This document shows, piece by piece, positions 1 through 7,964 of a stretch of DNA of 64,000 bases (its first letter is position 1; every line of letters starts with the position of its first letter). Below the pieces are notes generated by a model. It saw only the letters and a program-made list of their open reading frames with translations, was not told the DNA's origin and ran no database searches. Source of the stretch: Gemella sanguinis ATCC 700632 (GTDB lineage: Bacteria > Bacillota > Bacilli > Staphylococcales > Gemellaceae); assembly GCF_000701685.1 (NCBI RefSeq), contig NZ_JNJO01000001.1:62001-126000 (forward strand), written 5' to 3'. The position numbers and the translations under genes are program-made.

Positions 1-64
1 GAATATTTTTACAAGAGATGAATTGCTAACTTATTTAGAAAAAGAATATGCAAAAATGAGGTGA
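1..64 (+). CDS. 3' end of an unidentified upstream gene (partial)
   Basis: An open frame enters the window at base 2 and ends at a TGA at 62-64, giving about 20 residues with a charged C-terminus ending KEYAKMR. The nfeD start follows five bases later and its ribosome site (GAGGTG) overlaps this stop, so the two are probably co-transcribed. Too little is visible to name the product. In other Bacilli a YqeY-type gene often precedes nfeD-floA, but nothing in this tail proves that. Confidence 0.5.
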   Translation, partial: NIFTRDELLTYLEKEYAKMR

Positions 65-68
65 TAAA

Positions 69-695
69 ATGACTGATTTATATTTATATCTCGATTGGAT
101 TCTTTTATTAATATTGTCGCTGGCATTTTGTCAACAGTTATTTTTTAAGAAATTTGGTTTCTTTGGAATAACGTCAATAATCAGTTTAGCGATATATATT
201 GCCTTACATTCTTACAAAACAGGGATAAGTATTTTTGTATTCTTGCTATTTGTTGGTGGAGTATCTCTTATAGCACTAGAGATGTTTATACCTGGAGGTA
301 TAGTAGGAACTGTAGGGGTGATTACCTTAGTCTATGCAATCATATATGTAAATGAATCAACATATAATATTGCATTTATAATTATAATTTCATTTATGCT
401 TTCAGTGGCTTTATTTTTATTCAATAGAAAAGTGCTAAATAAAAAATTAAACTTTTTAAATCAATTAGTTTTAAATGATGCAATTTCTACTGAAGATGGC
501 TATGTTGCTAGTGAAAGTAGAAGTGATCTGGTAGGCAGTATTATGATGTCTTATACTGACCTTAGACCAGCCGGTGTAGCTGTATTAAACGAAGAAAAGT
601 TTGATGTAGTTACTGATGGAGATTTTATAGAAAAAGGTAATAAAATTGAGGTTGTACGTGTAGAAGGTATGCGTATAGTAGTTAGAAAAATATAA
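69..695 (+). CDS. NfeD-family membrane protein, short form
   Basis: A 208-residue integral membrane protein of the NfeD family, partner of flotillin-like scaffold proteins. The first about 120 residues hold several hydrophobic segments, including the glycine-rich stretch EMFIPGGIVGTVG near residues 75-87 that is typical of NfeD. The C-terminal about 65 residues form the conserved soluble OB-fold (GYVASE, DLRPAGVAVLNEEKFDVV, GDFIEKG). The N-terminal ClpP-class serine protease domain of long NfeD proteins (about 430 residues in B. subtilis YqeZ) is absent, so this is the truncated, non-proteolytic type. It sits 16 nt upstream of floA behind GAGGTG, an arrangement that supports joint function in membrane microdomains. 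Confidence 0.88.
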   Translation: MTDLYLYLDWILLLILSLAFCQQLFFKKFGFFGITSIISLAIYIALHSYKTGISIFVFLLFVGGVSLIALEMFIPGGIVGTVGVITLVYAIIYVNESTYNIAFIIIISFMLSVALFLFNRKVLNKKLNFLNQLVLNDAISTEDGYVASESRSDLVGSIMMSYTDLRPAGVAVLNEEKFDVVTDGDFIEKGNKIEVVRVEGMRIVVRKI

Positions 696-711
696 TTAAG
701 GAGGAAATGAT

Positions 712-1701
712 ATGCCAGAATTAGTATTCTCAGGTATTACATTGGTTGTAGTATTAATACTTATTTCAGTATTCTTTACATTCTTCCCACTTGGATTATG
801 GATTAGTGCTATTGCTGCTGGTGTAAAAGTTAGTATTTTTACATTAGTGGGTATGCGTTTAAGACGTGTTATTCCAAGTAGAGTTATTAATCCAATGATT
901 AAAGCTCATAAAGCTGGATTAGATGTAAGTATCAACCAATTAGAAAGTCACTATTTAGCAGGAGGGAACGTAGACAGAGTTATTAACGCTCTTATTGCAG
1001 CTCATCGTGCTAATATAGTAAGTTTAACTTTTGAACGTTGTGCGGCTATCGACTTAGCTGGTCGTGATGTTCTTCAAGCGGTTCAAATGAGTGTAAATCC
1101 AAAAGTTATTGAAACTCCATACATTGCTGGGGTTGCAATCAACGGTATCGAAGTTAAAGCTAAAGCAAGAATCACAGTTCGTGCTAATATTGAACGTTTA
1201 GTAGGGGGAGCTGGAGAAGAGACAGTTATCGCCCGTGTAGGTGAAGGGATTGTTTCTACAATTGGTTCTTCTGAATCACATACAGTAGTATTAGAAAACC
1301 CAGATAGAATTTCTAAAACAATTTTAGATAAAGGATTAGATGCAGGTACTGCATTTGAAATTCTATCGATTGATATTCTTGATGTAGACATCGGCCAAAA
1401 CATTGGTGCAAATCTACAAACTGAACAAGCAATTGCCGATAAAAATATCGCTCAAGCTAAAGCAGAGCAACGTCGTGCAATGGCTGTAGCTGCTGAACAA
1501 GAGATGAAAGCAAGAATCCAAGAAATGCGTGCTAAAGTAGTAGAAGCAGAGGCTGAATTACCACTTGCTATGGCAAAAGCATTCCAAGACGGAAATCTTG
1601 GTGTTATGGATTATATGAACTATAAAAACTTAGAAGCAGATACAGGAATGAGAGATTCAATTAAACGTATGTCTCAACCAGAAGCAGGAGAAAACAAATA
1701 A
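712..1701 (+). CDS. floA: Flotillin-like protein FloA
   Basis: A 329-residue bacterial flotillin that scaffolds functional membrane microdomains at the cytoplasmic membrane. An N-terminal membrane-inserted hairpin (about residues 3-45) is followed by the SPFH-type domain with the conserved [13 protein letters not shown] and [35 protein letters not shown] segments. A charged Ala/Glu-rich coiled-coil (about 240-290, [19 protein letters not shown]) precedes a Met-rich tail. Length matches FloA/YqfA of Bacilli. AAGGAGG lies just before the ATG. It follows nfeD in the classical pair and is followed by three small membrane-protein genes that may be in the same transcript. Codon use is biased to well-expressed codons compared with the neighbouring small genes. 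Confidence 0.95.
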   Translation: MPELVFSGITLVVVLILISVFFTFFPLGLWISAIAAGVKVSIFTLVGMRLRRVIPSRVINPMIKAHKAGLDVSINQLESHYLAGGNVDRVINALIAAHRANIVSLTFERCAAIDLAGRDVLQAVQMSVNPKVIETPYIAGVAINGIEVKAKARITVRANIERLVGGAGEETVIARVGEGIVSTIGSSESHTVVLENPDRISKTILDKGLDAGTAFEILSIDILDVDIGQNIGANLQTEQAIADKNIAQAKAEQRRAMAVAAEQEMKARIQEMRAKVVEAEAELPLAMAKAFQDGNLGVMDYMNYKNLEADTGMRDSIKRMSQPEAGENK

Positions 1702-1723
1702 TTAGATAAAAGGAGGATGTGAA

Positions 1724-2194
1724 ATGTCATTTCTTATTTTCGCAGCACCAATAATATTTATCATAATTTTTGTTATCTTCATAGCAGTATTTTCTTCTGA
1801 TAGCAAAAAATATAGAAGAAATCTAGATAATAATAAACAGATGCAACTAGATGAAGCCCGAGAAAATGCTTTGAAGGCAGTTGAAAAAATTAGAAGAAAT
1901 AAAAATGAATCTAATTATTCTAATGGAACTTCTTCTACAGCAAGTTCTACGGTTAGAACATCAGTTCAAACTGTTTCTGAACAAAATAATCAATCTACTT
2001 TAAATACATACCAAGAATATTATAATAAACATTATAATAGAGGTACTAGTAAGTTTAGACAACAACGTAATTTTCAAAATATAAATAATAGTGCAGCAGG
2101 AGATACTCCAACTTTAGTTTTCTCAAAAGAAAATTTAGTGAGAGGTTTAATTGCTAAAGAATATTTAAATAAAAAATATGGTGGTAGAAAATAA
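1724..2194 (+). CDS. Hypothetical single-pass membrane protein
   Basis: 156 residues with an N-terminal hydrophobic helix (about residues 3-23, FLIFAAPIIFIIIFVIFIAVF) and then a long polar, Asn/Ser/Thr-rich low-complexity region. I do not recognise a family. A basic/acidic helix (about 30-60) suggests a short coiled coil. The conserved-looking C-terminus (TLVFSKENLVRGLIAKEYLNKKYG) resembles a short docking helix. It is preceded by AGGAGGATG and follows floA by 22 nt, and its stop overlaps the next start (TAATG). Operon position suggests, by inference only, a role tied to the FloA microdomain. Confidence 0.75.
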   Translation: MSFLIFAAPIIFIIIFVIFIAVFSSDSKKYRRNLDNNKQMQLDEARENALKAVEKIRRNKNESNYSNGTSSTASSTVRTSVQTVSEQNNQSTLNTYQEYYNKHYNRGTSKFRQQRNFQNINNSAAGDTPTLVFSKENLVRGLIAKEYLNKKYGGRK

Positions 2195-2538
2195 TGAGTA
2201 CTTCAGCCATAATATTTATAATAATAACTGTAGCATCTTTTTTATTAGACAATAAGAAAAAGAAAAATCAGAAAAAAGATCCAGCTAAAACTATTAAAAA
2301 AACACCAAAGGTTAAGTTAGGGCCGATTAAAAAGCAAAATCAAAAGCAAGTTACTGAAACTGTGCATACTTATCAAAGACCACAGGCGAAAAAACAAAAT
2401 TATGTAAGACAGACAACTAGAAAAATAGTAGATAGAGAACAAGAAATATACTCTAACTCGAAAATAGTAGATAAAGATAAAATTGTTAATGATATAATTT
2501 TTTCAGAAATATTATCGAAACCAAAAAGTAAGAGATAA
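2194..2538 (+). CDS. Hypothetical small basic membrane-anchored protein
   Basis: 114 residues. A short N-terminal hydrophobic helix (about 4-17, SAIIFIIITVASFLL) is followed by a very basic Lys/Gln-rich stretch. The C-terminus (KIVNDIIFSEILSKPK) is a short amphipathic helix that echoes the end of the preceding protein, where a hydrophobic tail follows a polar linker. Start and preceding stop share one base (TAATG), so translation is probably coupled. No family recognised. The two proteins could be a pair of membrane-tethered linkers, but function is unknown. Confidence 0.7.
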   Translation: MSTSAIIFIIITVASFLLDNKKKKNQKKDPAKTIKKTPKVKLGPIKKQNQKQVTETVHTYQRPQAKKQNYVRQTTRKIVDREQEIYSNSKIVDKDKIVNDIIFSEILSKPKSKR

Positions 2539-2555
2539 ATAATAGGAGGTATAAG

Positions 2556-3104
2556 ATGAAAAAGACTTTTAACTATATAAGTTATTGCATTTATTCATTT
2601 ATACCTCTTTATTTTGCTTTACTAGGTTATACTTTAGTAAGGCAAGATAACGAGGATGTAATTTTAGTTCTTATATTAATACTAAGTTCTATTTTTTCTT
2701 TGATAGCTTTAAGCAATACACGTCCAACTAATATTTTTGTATGTTCAAAAGAAGAAGTAGTAAAAACAAAAGGTATAGATTATATTTATTTAGTTTTAAT
2801 GATAATATTGACTTTTCTAATTATTAATGAAAAGATAATATTTATATACAAAGTAGCGTTCTTATTAATAATATTTTTAATTTTATATAAAACTTCATTT
2901 AAATATAAAAGTTATACTTTAATAATATTAGGCTATCAAATGTATACAATTCGTGATAAAATAGTATATAGCAAAAAAACTGAAAGCGAATTATATAAGA
3001 TATTAAAAAGTAAAAAATATCTTCAAATTATTGAGATAAACGATAATATATATATAGAAAATGAAAAATATACAATTACTAACTTTTATTGTAAAGATTT
3101 TTAA
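2556..3104 (+). CDS. Hypothetical multi-pass membrane protein
   Basis: 182 residues with about four hydrophobic helices (about 5-26, 34-53, 75-91 and 95-112) and a polar C-terminal domain of about 65 residues rich in Lys, Ile and Tyr. Preceded by AGGAGGT and 17 nt downstream of the previous stop. No conserved enzymatic motif is visible and I do not recognise a family. It may be the last gene of the nfeD-floA transcript. No clear terminator follows before pdp. Confidence 0.7.
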   Translation: MKKTFNYISYCIYSFIPLYFALLGYTLVRQDNEDVILVLILILSSIFSLIALSNTRPTNIFVCSKEEVVKTKGIDYIYLVLMIILTFLIINEKIIFIYKVAFLLIIFLILYKTSFKYKSYTLIILGYQMYTIRDKIVYSKKTESELYKILKSKKYLQIIEINDNIYIENEKYTITNFYCKDF

Positions 3105-3162
3105 ACTAAGTATATTTATAATAAAAAAGTAATTAATATGATAATTTTAAGGAGAATATAGC

Positions 3163-4467
3163 ATGAGGGCTGTCGATATAATTGAAAAGAAGAAGAAAAA
3201 TCAGGAGTTGACTAAGGAAGAAATAGACTTTCTTTTAGAAGGATACTTAAAAGGAGAAATTCCTGATTATCAAATGAGTTCATTTTTAATGGCTGTATAT
3301 TTTAATAATATGACTAAAGAAGAGTTGACGTATTTCACCTTGAAAATGAGAGATTCTGGAGATACAATTTTCTTCGATAATTTAGATTATTATCTTGTTG
3401 ATAAACACTCAACAGGAGGAGTAGGAGATAAAGTTACCGTTGTTCTTGGACCAATTTTATCAGCAGTAGGTATGGCAACAACTAAATTATCAGGGAAAGG
3501 TTTAGGACATACAGGAGGAACGATAGATAAGTTTGAATCTATAGAGAACTTCAGATTTAGTGTAACAAAAGAAGAATTAGTAGAGATTGCTAACAAAACA
3601 GGTGTAGGTTTAATGGGATATAGTGATAATATAGTACCATTAGATAAAAAGATATATGCACTTCGTGATGTTACTGCAACAGTAGATAGTATTCCTTTAA
3701 TAGCAAGTAGTATTATGAGTAAAAAACTAGCTATTCAATCAAACCTTATTATTTTAGATGTTAAGGTTGGAGACGGTGCTTTTATGAAAACTATCGAAGA
3801 TGCTAGAGAATTATCTAGAAGGATGGTTGAGATTGGTAATAGCGTAGGTAGAAAAACTATAGCAGTACTAACTAATATGGAAGAACCATTAGGTTATAGT
3901 ATTGGAAATGCCAACGAAATAATTGAAGGGATAGAGGCCTTAAAAGGGAACTGGTCGAACGATTTAAAAGAAGTAGTTTATGAAATTGTCTATCTTGCTT
4001 TAAAACATAAAGGTGAAGTAGAAACATTTGAACAAGCTAGTAAAATAATTGATAATGTAATAGCTAATGGAAAAGCTTTAGAACTACTTAAAGAATTTAT
4101 TGAATTAAGCGGTGGTAATGGTGAAGTTGTAAATGATTATAGCCTATTACCTACACCAAAATCAGTTTTAGAAGTTTATTCAAATGAGGAAGGTTATATT
4201 ACAAAGATAAAGGCTGAAGAGATTGGTAAAGCGGCTATGGTTATAGGAGCAGGTCGAGCTACAAAAGAAGATGAAGTGGATCATGCAGTAGGTTTGATAC
4301 TTAAGAAAAAAGTAGGGGATAAAGTGCAAGTAGGTGATTTAATAGCTGAAATACATTATAATGATTCAAAAAATATAGAATCTAGTAAAAATATGATTTT
4401 AGATGCGTTTGTAGTTGGTAAAAATAAAGTAGAAAACATTAAAAATATTTTAGAAATAATAGAATAG
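3163..4467 (+). CDS. pdp: Pyrimidine-nucleoside phosphorylase
   Basis: A 434-residue cytosolic phosphorylase that splits uridine, thymidine or deoxyuridine with phosphate into base and (deoxy)ribose-1-phosphate. The N-terminal helical domain starts MRAVDIIEKKKKNQELTKEEI. The phosphate/nucleoside site carries KHSTGGVGDK (about 82-91), then KLSGKGLGHTGGT, and Lys/Ser residues around YALRDVTATVDS. The C-terminal mixed domain includes VGAGRATKEDEVDHAVG-type sequence. Length is that of the family. AAGGAG precedes the ATG. deoC begins 9 nt downstream, so the pair forms a deoxynucleoside salvage/catabolism operon feeding glycolysis through deoxyribose-5-phosphate. Confidence 0.96.
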   Translation: MRAVDIIEKKKKNQELTKEEIDFLLEGYLKGEIPDYQMSSFLMAVYFNNMTKEELTYFTLKMRDSGDTIFFDNLDYYLVDKHSTGGVGDKVTVVLGPILSAVGMATTKLSGKGLGHTGGTIDKFESIENFRFSVTKEELVEIANKTGVGLMGYSDNIVPLDKKIYALRDVTATVDSIPLIASSIMSKKLAIQSNLIILDVKVGDGAFMKTIEDARELSRRMVEIGNSVGRKTIAVLTNMEEPLGYSIGNANEIIEGIEALKGNWSNDLKEVVYEIVYLALKHKGEVETFEQASKIIDNVIANGKALELLKEFIELSGGNGEVVNDYSLLPTPKSVLEVYSNEEGYITKIKAEEIGKAAMVIGAGRATKEDEVDHAVGLILKKKVGDKVQVGDLIAEIHYNDSKNIESSKNMILDAFVVGKNKVENIKNILEIIE

Positions 4468-4476
4468 AGGTATAAA

Positions 4477-5115
4477 ATGGAATTAAATAAATATATTGAT
4501 CACACTGTATTAAAAGCAACAGCTAATAAAGAAGATATTAGAAAATTATGTGAAGAAGCAAGAGAATATAATTTTTATAGCGTATGTGTTAATGGATGTT
4601 ATGTAAATGATGCTAAAAATTACTTAGAAGGAACAGATGTGAAAGTAGCTGCTGTAGTTGGTTTTCCGCTAGGTGCTATGACTACTACATCAAAAGTATT
4701 CGAAGCTAAAGAAGCAATAGAAAATGGAGCTAGTGAAATTGATATGGTAATCAATGTTGCTAAATTAAAAGATCAAGAATATGATTATGTAAGAGAAGAA
4801 ATTCGTCAAATTAAAGAGGTAATTGGTGAAAATGTTCTTAAAGTAATTATTGAAACTTGTTATCTGACTGATGAAGAAAAAGTTAAAGCTTGTGAATTAG
4901 CTTTAGCTGCAAAGGCTGATTTTGTAAAAACTTCAACTGGTTTTGGAACAGGTGGTGCAACGTTTGAAGATGTTAAGCTAATGAAAGAAACTGTTGGTAA
5001 TAATGCAAAAGTAAAAGCAAGTGGTGGAGTAAAAGATAAAGAGACTGCTGAAAAATATATAGAACTTGGTGCTGACAGATTAGGTACAAGCTCAGGTATT
5101 GCAATAATGGAATAG
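4477..5115 (+). CDS. deoC: Deoxyribose-phosphate aldolase
   Basis: A 212-residue class I aldolase converting 2-deoxyribose-5-phosphate to glyceraldehyde-3-phosphate and acetaldehyde. It has the DeoC start (DHTVLKATA), the substrate-loop segment VVGFPLGA, the acidic strand SEIDMVINV, the Schiff-base lysine in FVKTSTGFG and the second catalytic lysine in VKASGGVK. It ends at the usual family length. It is the second gene of pdp-deoC and is followed by an intrinsic terminator at 5131-5158. A decayed copy of its middle part lies at 7384-7548, between the two PLA2-like genes. Confidence 0.96.
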   Translation: MELNKYIDHTVLKATANKEDIRKLCEEAREYNFYSVCVNGCYVNDAKNYLEGTDVKVAAVVGFPLGAMTTTSKVFEAKEAIENGASEIDMVINVAKLKDQEYDYVREEIRQIKEVIGENVLKVIIETCYLTDEEKVKACELALAAKADFVKTSTGFGTGGATFEDVKLMKETVGNNAKVKASGGVKDKETAEKYIELGADRLGTSSGIAIME

Positions 5116-5130
5116 ATAAAAAATTAAATG

Positions 5131-5158
5131 GAGGTATAAATTTTATACCTCTTTTTTA
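5131..5158 (+). terminator. Intrinsic terminator after deoC
   Basis: Inverted repeat GAGGTATAAA / TTTATACCTC at 5131-5140 and 5142-5151, followed by TTTTTTA. Ends the pdp-deoC transcript. Confidence 0.85.
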
Positions 5159-5521
5159 TTTTGTTTAAATAAAAACAGAAATTATTTTTAAATTATTATT
5201 TAGAAACTTATTTAATTATTAATAAAAAAGTAAGATTTAAAATATAAGTGTTATAAAAGAATATTAAAAATAATATGTTTACAAATATTAGTATAATAAT
5301 ATAAATTCAAAATAAAAATGTGAAAAAGTTAAAATATATATTTATTTTAAAAATAGAAATATATTATCTAGATATTTATAGTAGATATAGTAAGAACATT
5401 ATTAAATATCGCAAGAAAGTATCCTAAAATTTTACTTGAAAAAAGAAAAGTATTCTGATATAGTGAAATATAAAGTTAACTAATATATAGTTATAAAATC
5501 GGATTAAAGGAGGATTCTGGT
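5159..5521 (+). promoter_or_regulatory. Promoter region of the first PLA2-like gene
   Basis: Gene-free, very AT-rich stretch. A good sigma-A promoter lies at 5436-5464: TTGAAA (5436-5441), 17-bp spacer, TATAGT (5459-5464) with an extended TGA just before it. AGGAGG lies at 5509-5514, 8 nt before the ATG. The same promoter and leader recur upstream of the second paralogue (7877-7905), so both genes are probably expressed alike. Nothing else recognisable. Confidence 0.75.
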
Positions 5522-7216
5522 ATGAAAAAAGGAATGACAATATTTGCATTAACGACAATATTATGTGGTGCAGCAGCTATTACAGAAAATCATAATCAAG
5601 CTTTTGCTAGAAGTGGATCGCACTCAAGTGGCCATAGTGCAAGTTCGGGAAGAAGCTCACATTCAAGCGGACACAGTGCAAGCTCGGGAAGAAGCTCACA
5701 CTCAAGTGGACATAGTGCAAGCTCGGGAAGAAGTTCACATTCAAGTGCACATAGTGCAAGCTCAGGAAGAAGTTCACATTCAAGTGGCCATAGTGCAAGT
5801 TCAGGAAGAAGTTCACACTCAAGTGGCCATAGTGCAAGTTCAGGAAGAAGCTCACACTCAAGTGGACATAGTGTAAGCTCAGGAAGAAGTTCACATTCAA
5901 GTGGACATAGTGCAAACTCAGGGAAAAACTCACATTCAAGTGCACACAGTGCAAACTCAGGGAAAAACTCACACTCAAAAGGACATAGTGCAACAGAAGG
6001 ACATACTACAGTAGTAGGAAGAAATTCAAATTTAAAAACTACTAATGCAGCTACAAAGGGGAAAAATGTTAACACAAAAAACGTAGCTAATTCTAAAAAT
6101 AGTGCCACTTCTCTAGTTGCTAATCATAATAAAGCTTATAATAAAAAATCTAACGAGCCAACTAACTCTAAAAATATAGCAAATTCTCATTTAGATACTT
6201 TAGTTGCAGGGCATAACAAAGCTTTCACAAAAAAAACAACAAAGCCAACTAACTCTAAAAATATAGCAATTTCACATTTAGATGCTATAGTTGCAGAACA
6301 TGACAAAGCTTTTATAAAAAAATCAACAAAACCAACTACCTCTAAAAATCTAATAAATTCACATTTAGATGCTATAGTTGCAGGGCATAACAAAGCTTTC
6401 ACAAAAAAAACAACAAAGCAAACTAATTCTAAAAATATAGCAATTTCAAATTTAGATACTATAGTTGCAGAACATGACAAAGCTTTTATATCAAAAACAT
6501 TAAATTCTAAAGCTGTATCTACTAAAAAAAATACTGATAAAAACGCGGAAAAAGTTAATTTAGTTAATAAAGAAAAAGCGGTAGATCCAAAACTAACAGC
6601 TAATAATGAGACTGTTGTTGATACTAAAAAATATAAAACTAAAGAAGAAATTAGTAAATTATCTAACAGCCAATTAATAAAGGATATAATTAAAAATAGA
6701 GAAGGTAAAGGTATTACTCAATTGCATGGACATTATTGTGGCCCAGGGCATGGGGATATAAAAAATGGTCCTCCTCCTGTAGATTTATTAGATTTAGGCT
6801 GCAAAATACATGACGAGGATTATGATCAAAAGGGATATTTTAACAGAGACGCAAACAATAGATTTATTGAATTTGTTAATAAAAATGCTTCTAAAATGAA
6901 ACCAGCAGAAAGAGAAAAAGCCTATTATTACGCTGAAGGTTTTAAACGTATGAATAAAACTCCTTTACAAGAAATAGCTAAAGTAGCTAGTGTTATTAGC
7001 GCTCCAGTAAGAATGGCGTATAATTTAATTTCTGATGGAGTTAAGGGAACTGTAAATTTAATTTCGAAAGGAGTTAAGGCGATAGGAAGTCTTTTTAATT
7101 CAAATAGAATTATTTCATTTGGAACTGTTCCGCATAGAAATATAGAACGAGCAGGAGACAGAGGAAGTGGGAATAATCCATTTCTATTACAAAATCAACC
7201 AAGAAGAGCTCGTTAG
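5522..7216 (+). CDS. Secreted His/Ser-rich repeat protein with phospholipase A2-like domain (copy 1)
   Basis: A 564-residue protein with a Sec signal peptide (residues 1-29, likely cleaved after AFA). Residues about 32-161 are ten 13-residue repeats of the type SSHSSGHSASSGR. Four 29-residue repeats (NSKNIANSHLDTLVAGHNKAF...) fill about 215-330, followed by a Lys/Asn-rich linker. The C-terminal core has YCGPGHGD (405-412), which matches a phospholipase A2 calcium loop, and DLGCKIHDEDY (424-434), which matches the DxxCxxHDxxY helix with His430-Asp431 as catalytic pair. The spacing and the PxD before the helix resemble the parvovirus VP1-type PLA2 more than venom enzymes. A conserved segment (MKPAEREKAYYYAEGFKRMN) and a basic tail follow. 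There is no LPXTG motif. Calcium-dependent phospholipid hydrolysis outside the cell is inferred from the motifs. A toxin or host-membrane role is speculative. Copy 2 starts at 7965. Confidence 0.8.
   Translation: MKKGMTIFALTTILCGAAAITENHNQAFARSGSHSSGHSASSGRSSHSSGHSASSGRSSHSSGHSASSGRSSHSSAHSASSGRSSHSSGHSASSGRSSHSSGHSASSGRSSHSSGHSVSSGRSSHSSGHSANSGKNSHSSAHSANSGKNSHSKGHSATEGHTTVVGRNSNLKTTNAATKGKNVNTKNVANSKNSATSLVANHNKAYNKKSNEPTNSKNIANSHLDTLVAGHNKAFTKKTTKPTNSKNIAISHLDAIVAEHDKAFIKKSTKPTTSKNLINSHLDAIVAGHNKAFTKKTTKQTNSKNIAISNLDTIVAEHDKAFISKTLNSKAVSTKKNTDKNAEKVNLVNKEKAVDPKLTANNETVVDTKKYKTKEEISKLSNSQLIKDIIKNREGKGITQLHGHYCGPGHGDIKNGPPPVDLLDLGCKIHDEDYDQKGYFNRDANNRFIEFVNKNASKMKPAEREKAYYYAEGFKRMNKTPLQEIAKVASVISAPVRMAYNLISDGVKGTVNLISKGVKAIGSLFNSNRIISFGTVPHRNIERAGDRGSGNNPFLLQNQPRRAR
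5615..6004 (+). repeat. Ten 39-bp coding repeats (His/Ser-rich)
   Basis: Ten contiguous 39-bp units encoding the 13-residue pattern (S/G/N)SHSSGHSASSGR. Units 8-10 drift to NSGK and KGHSAT. There are two His per unit. Units are near-identical at DNA level, so copy number can change by slippage or recombination. The repeats lack stops in other frames, which creates long false frames on both strands. Confidence 0.9.
6164..6511 (+). repeat. Four 87-bp coding repeats in PLA2-like copy 1
   Basis: Four 29-residue units beginning (N/T)SKN(I/L) and containing HLD-(T/A)-(L/I)-VA-(G/E)-H-(N/D)-KAF. A partial degenerate unit precedes them at about 6090-6163. Units 1/3 (AGHNKAFTKK) and 2/4 (AEHDKAFI) alternate, which suggests duplication of a two-unit block. 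They are absent from the second paralogue, whose equivalent region is Lys/Asn-rich without this repeat. Confidence 0.85.
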
Positions 7217-7289
7217 TTTATAAGGTATTATTTTATAACTATAATAAAAGAAGTGTACTCTATGTTTAAAACTTAATATTTATTAATTT

Positions 7290-7334
7290 AAAAAGCTTTG
7301 ATTCTAAGTAAAAATAGAAACAAAGCTTTTTAAA
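7290..7334 (+). terminator. Intrinsic terminator after PLA2-like copy 1
   Basis: Stem AAAAAGCTTTG (from 7290) pairs with CAAAGCTTTTT (to 7331) across a 20-nt loop, with a short T-run. Only moderately strong. Confidence 0.6.
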
Positions 7335-7383
7335 ATTTATGATAATAAAGGTGCTTTTGGCTAATGGATAAGAATAATTTTAT

Positions 7384-7548
7384 TAGAAAGATCTGATTTT
7401 AAAGTAGCTGCTGTAGAAGGTTTTCCGTTAAGAGCTATGACTACTACATCAAAAGTATTCGAAGCTAAAGAAGCAATAGAAAATAGTGCTAGTGAGATTG
7501 ATATGGTAATCAATGTTGCTAAGCTGAAAGATTAAGAATATGATTATG
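7384..7548 (+). pseudogene. Decayed fragment of deoC
   Basis: About 165 bp closely matching deoC bases 4623-4789: VAAV-GFP, then [31 protein letters not shown]. It lacks the 5' and 3' parts of the gene, has no start, and a CAA codon has become TAA right after KLKD. Homology then resumes with the region upstream of the first PLA2-like gene. It is a relic of a tandem duplication whose unit ran from inside deoC through the PLA2-like gene. Confidence 0.88.
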
Positions 7549-7964
7549 CCTTGATTAATTTTGCATCATAAATATAATTTATATTAATATTTTTTCAAGT
7601 TAGTTAATCAAAAATTATAAAAATTTTAAAAGTTTTTTTATTTTGTTGTTTAGATAATTATTATTATGTAAATTAAGAAGTCTGAGTTAAAACATAAGTG
7701 TTATAAAAAAATATTAAATGATATTTGTCAGTAAATAGCTTTAGAATTAATATAGAATAAAATTAAAGATTAAAATATATATTTATTTAAAAAATATAAA
7801 TATATTATGTAGATATCAATAGTATATTTAATAAAAATATTGTTATTAATAACAAGGAAATCCTTTAAATTTATACTTGAAAAAAGAATATTGTTTTGAT
7901 ATAGTGTAATATAAAGTTAACTAACTTGGTTAATTTTTAATTTATCTTAAAGGAGATTTCTGGT
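7549..7964 (+). promoter_or_regulatory. Promoter region of the second PLA2-like gene
   Basis: AT-rich and gene-free. From about 7630 it is a diverged copy of 5150-5521. The promoter is kept: TTGAAA (7877-7882), 17-bp spacer, TATAGT (7900-7905) with extended TGA. AAGGAGA precedes the ATG. The deoC terminator was not retained in this copy. Confidence 0.72.

Noticed and set aside
5615-6004. Regular 39-bp repeats as a CRISPR array
   Set aside because: Units are contiguous without unique spacers and lie in frame inside a protein gene. No cas genes are in the window.
5596-6108. Long open frames on the minus strand and in another plus frame across both His/Ser repeat arrays (5565-6108 and 8008-8668)
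   Set aside because: They arise because the 39-bp repeats lack stops in several frames. They have no ribosome sites, no own domain, and the proteins are plain repeats such as LECELLPEL.
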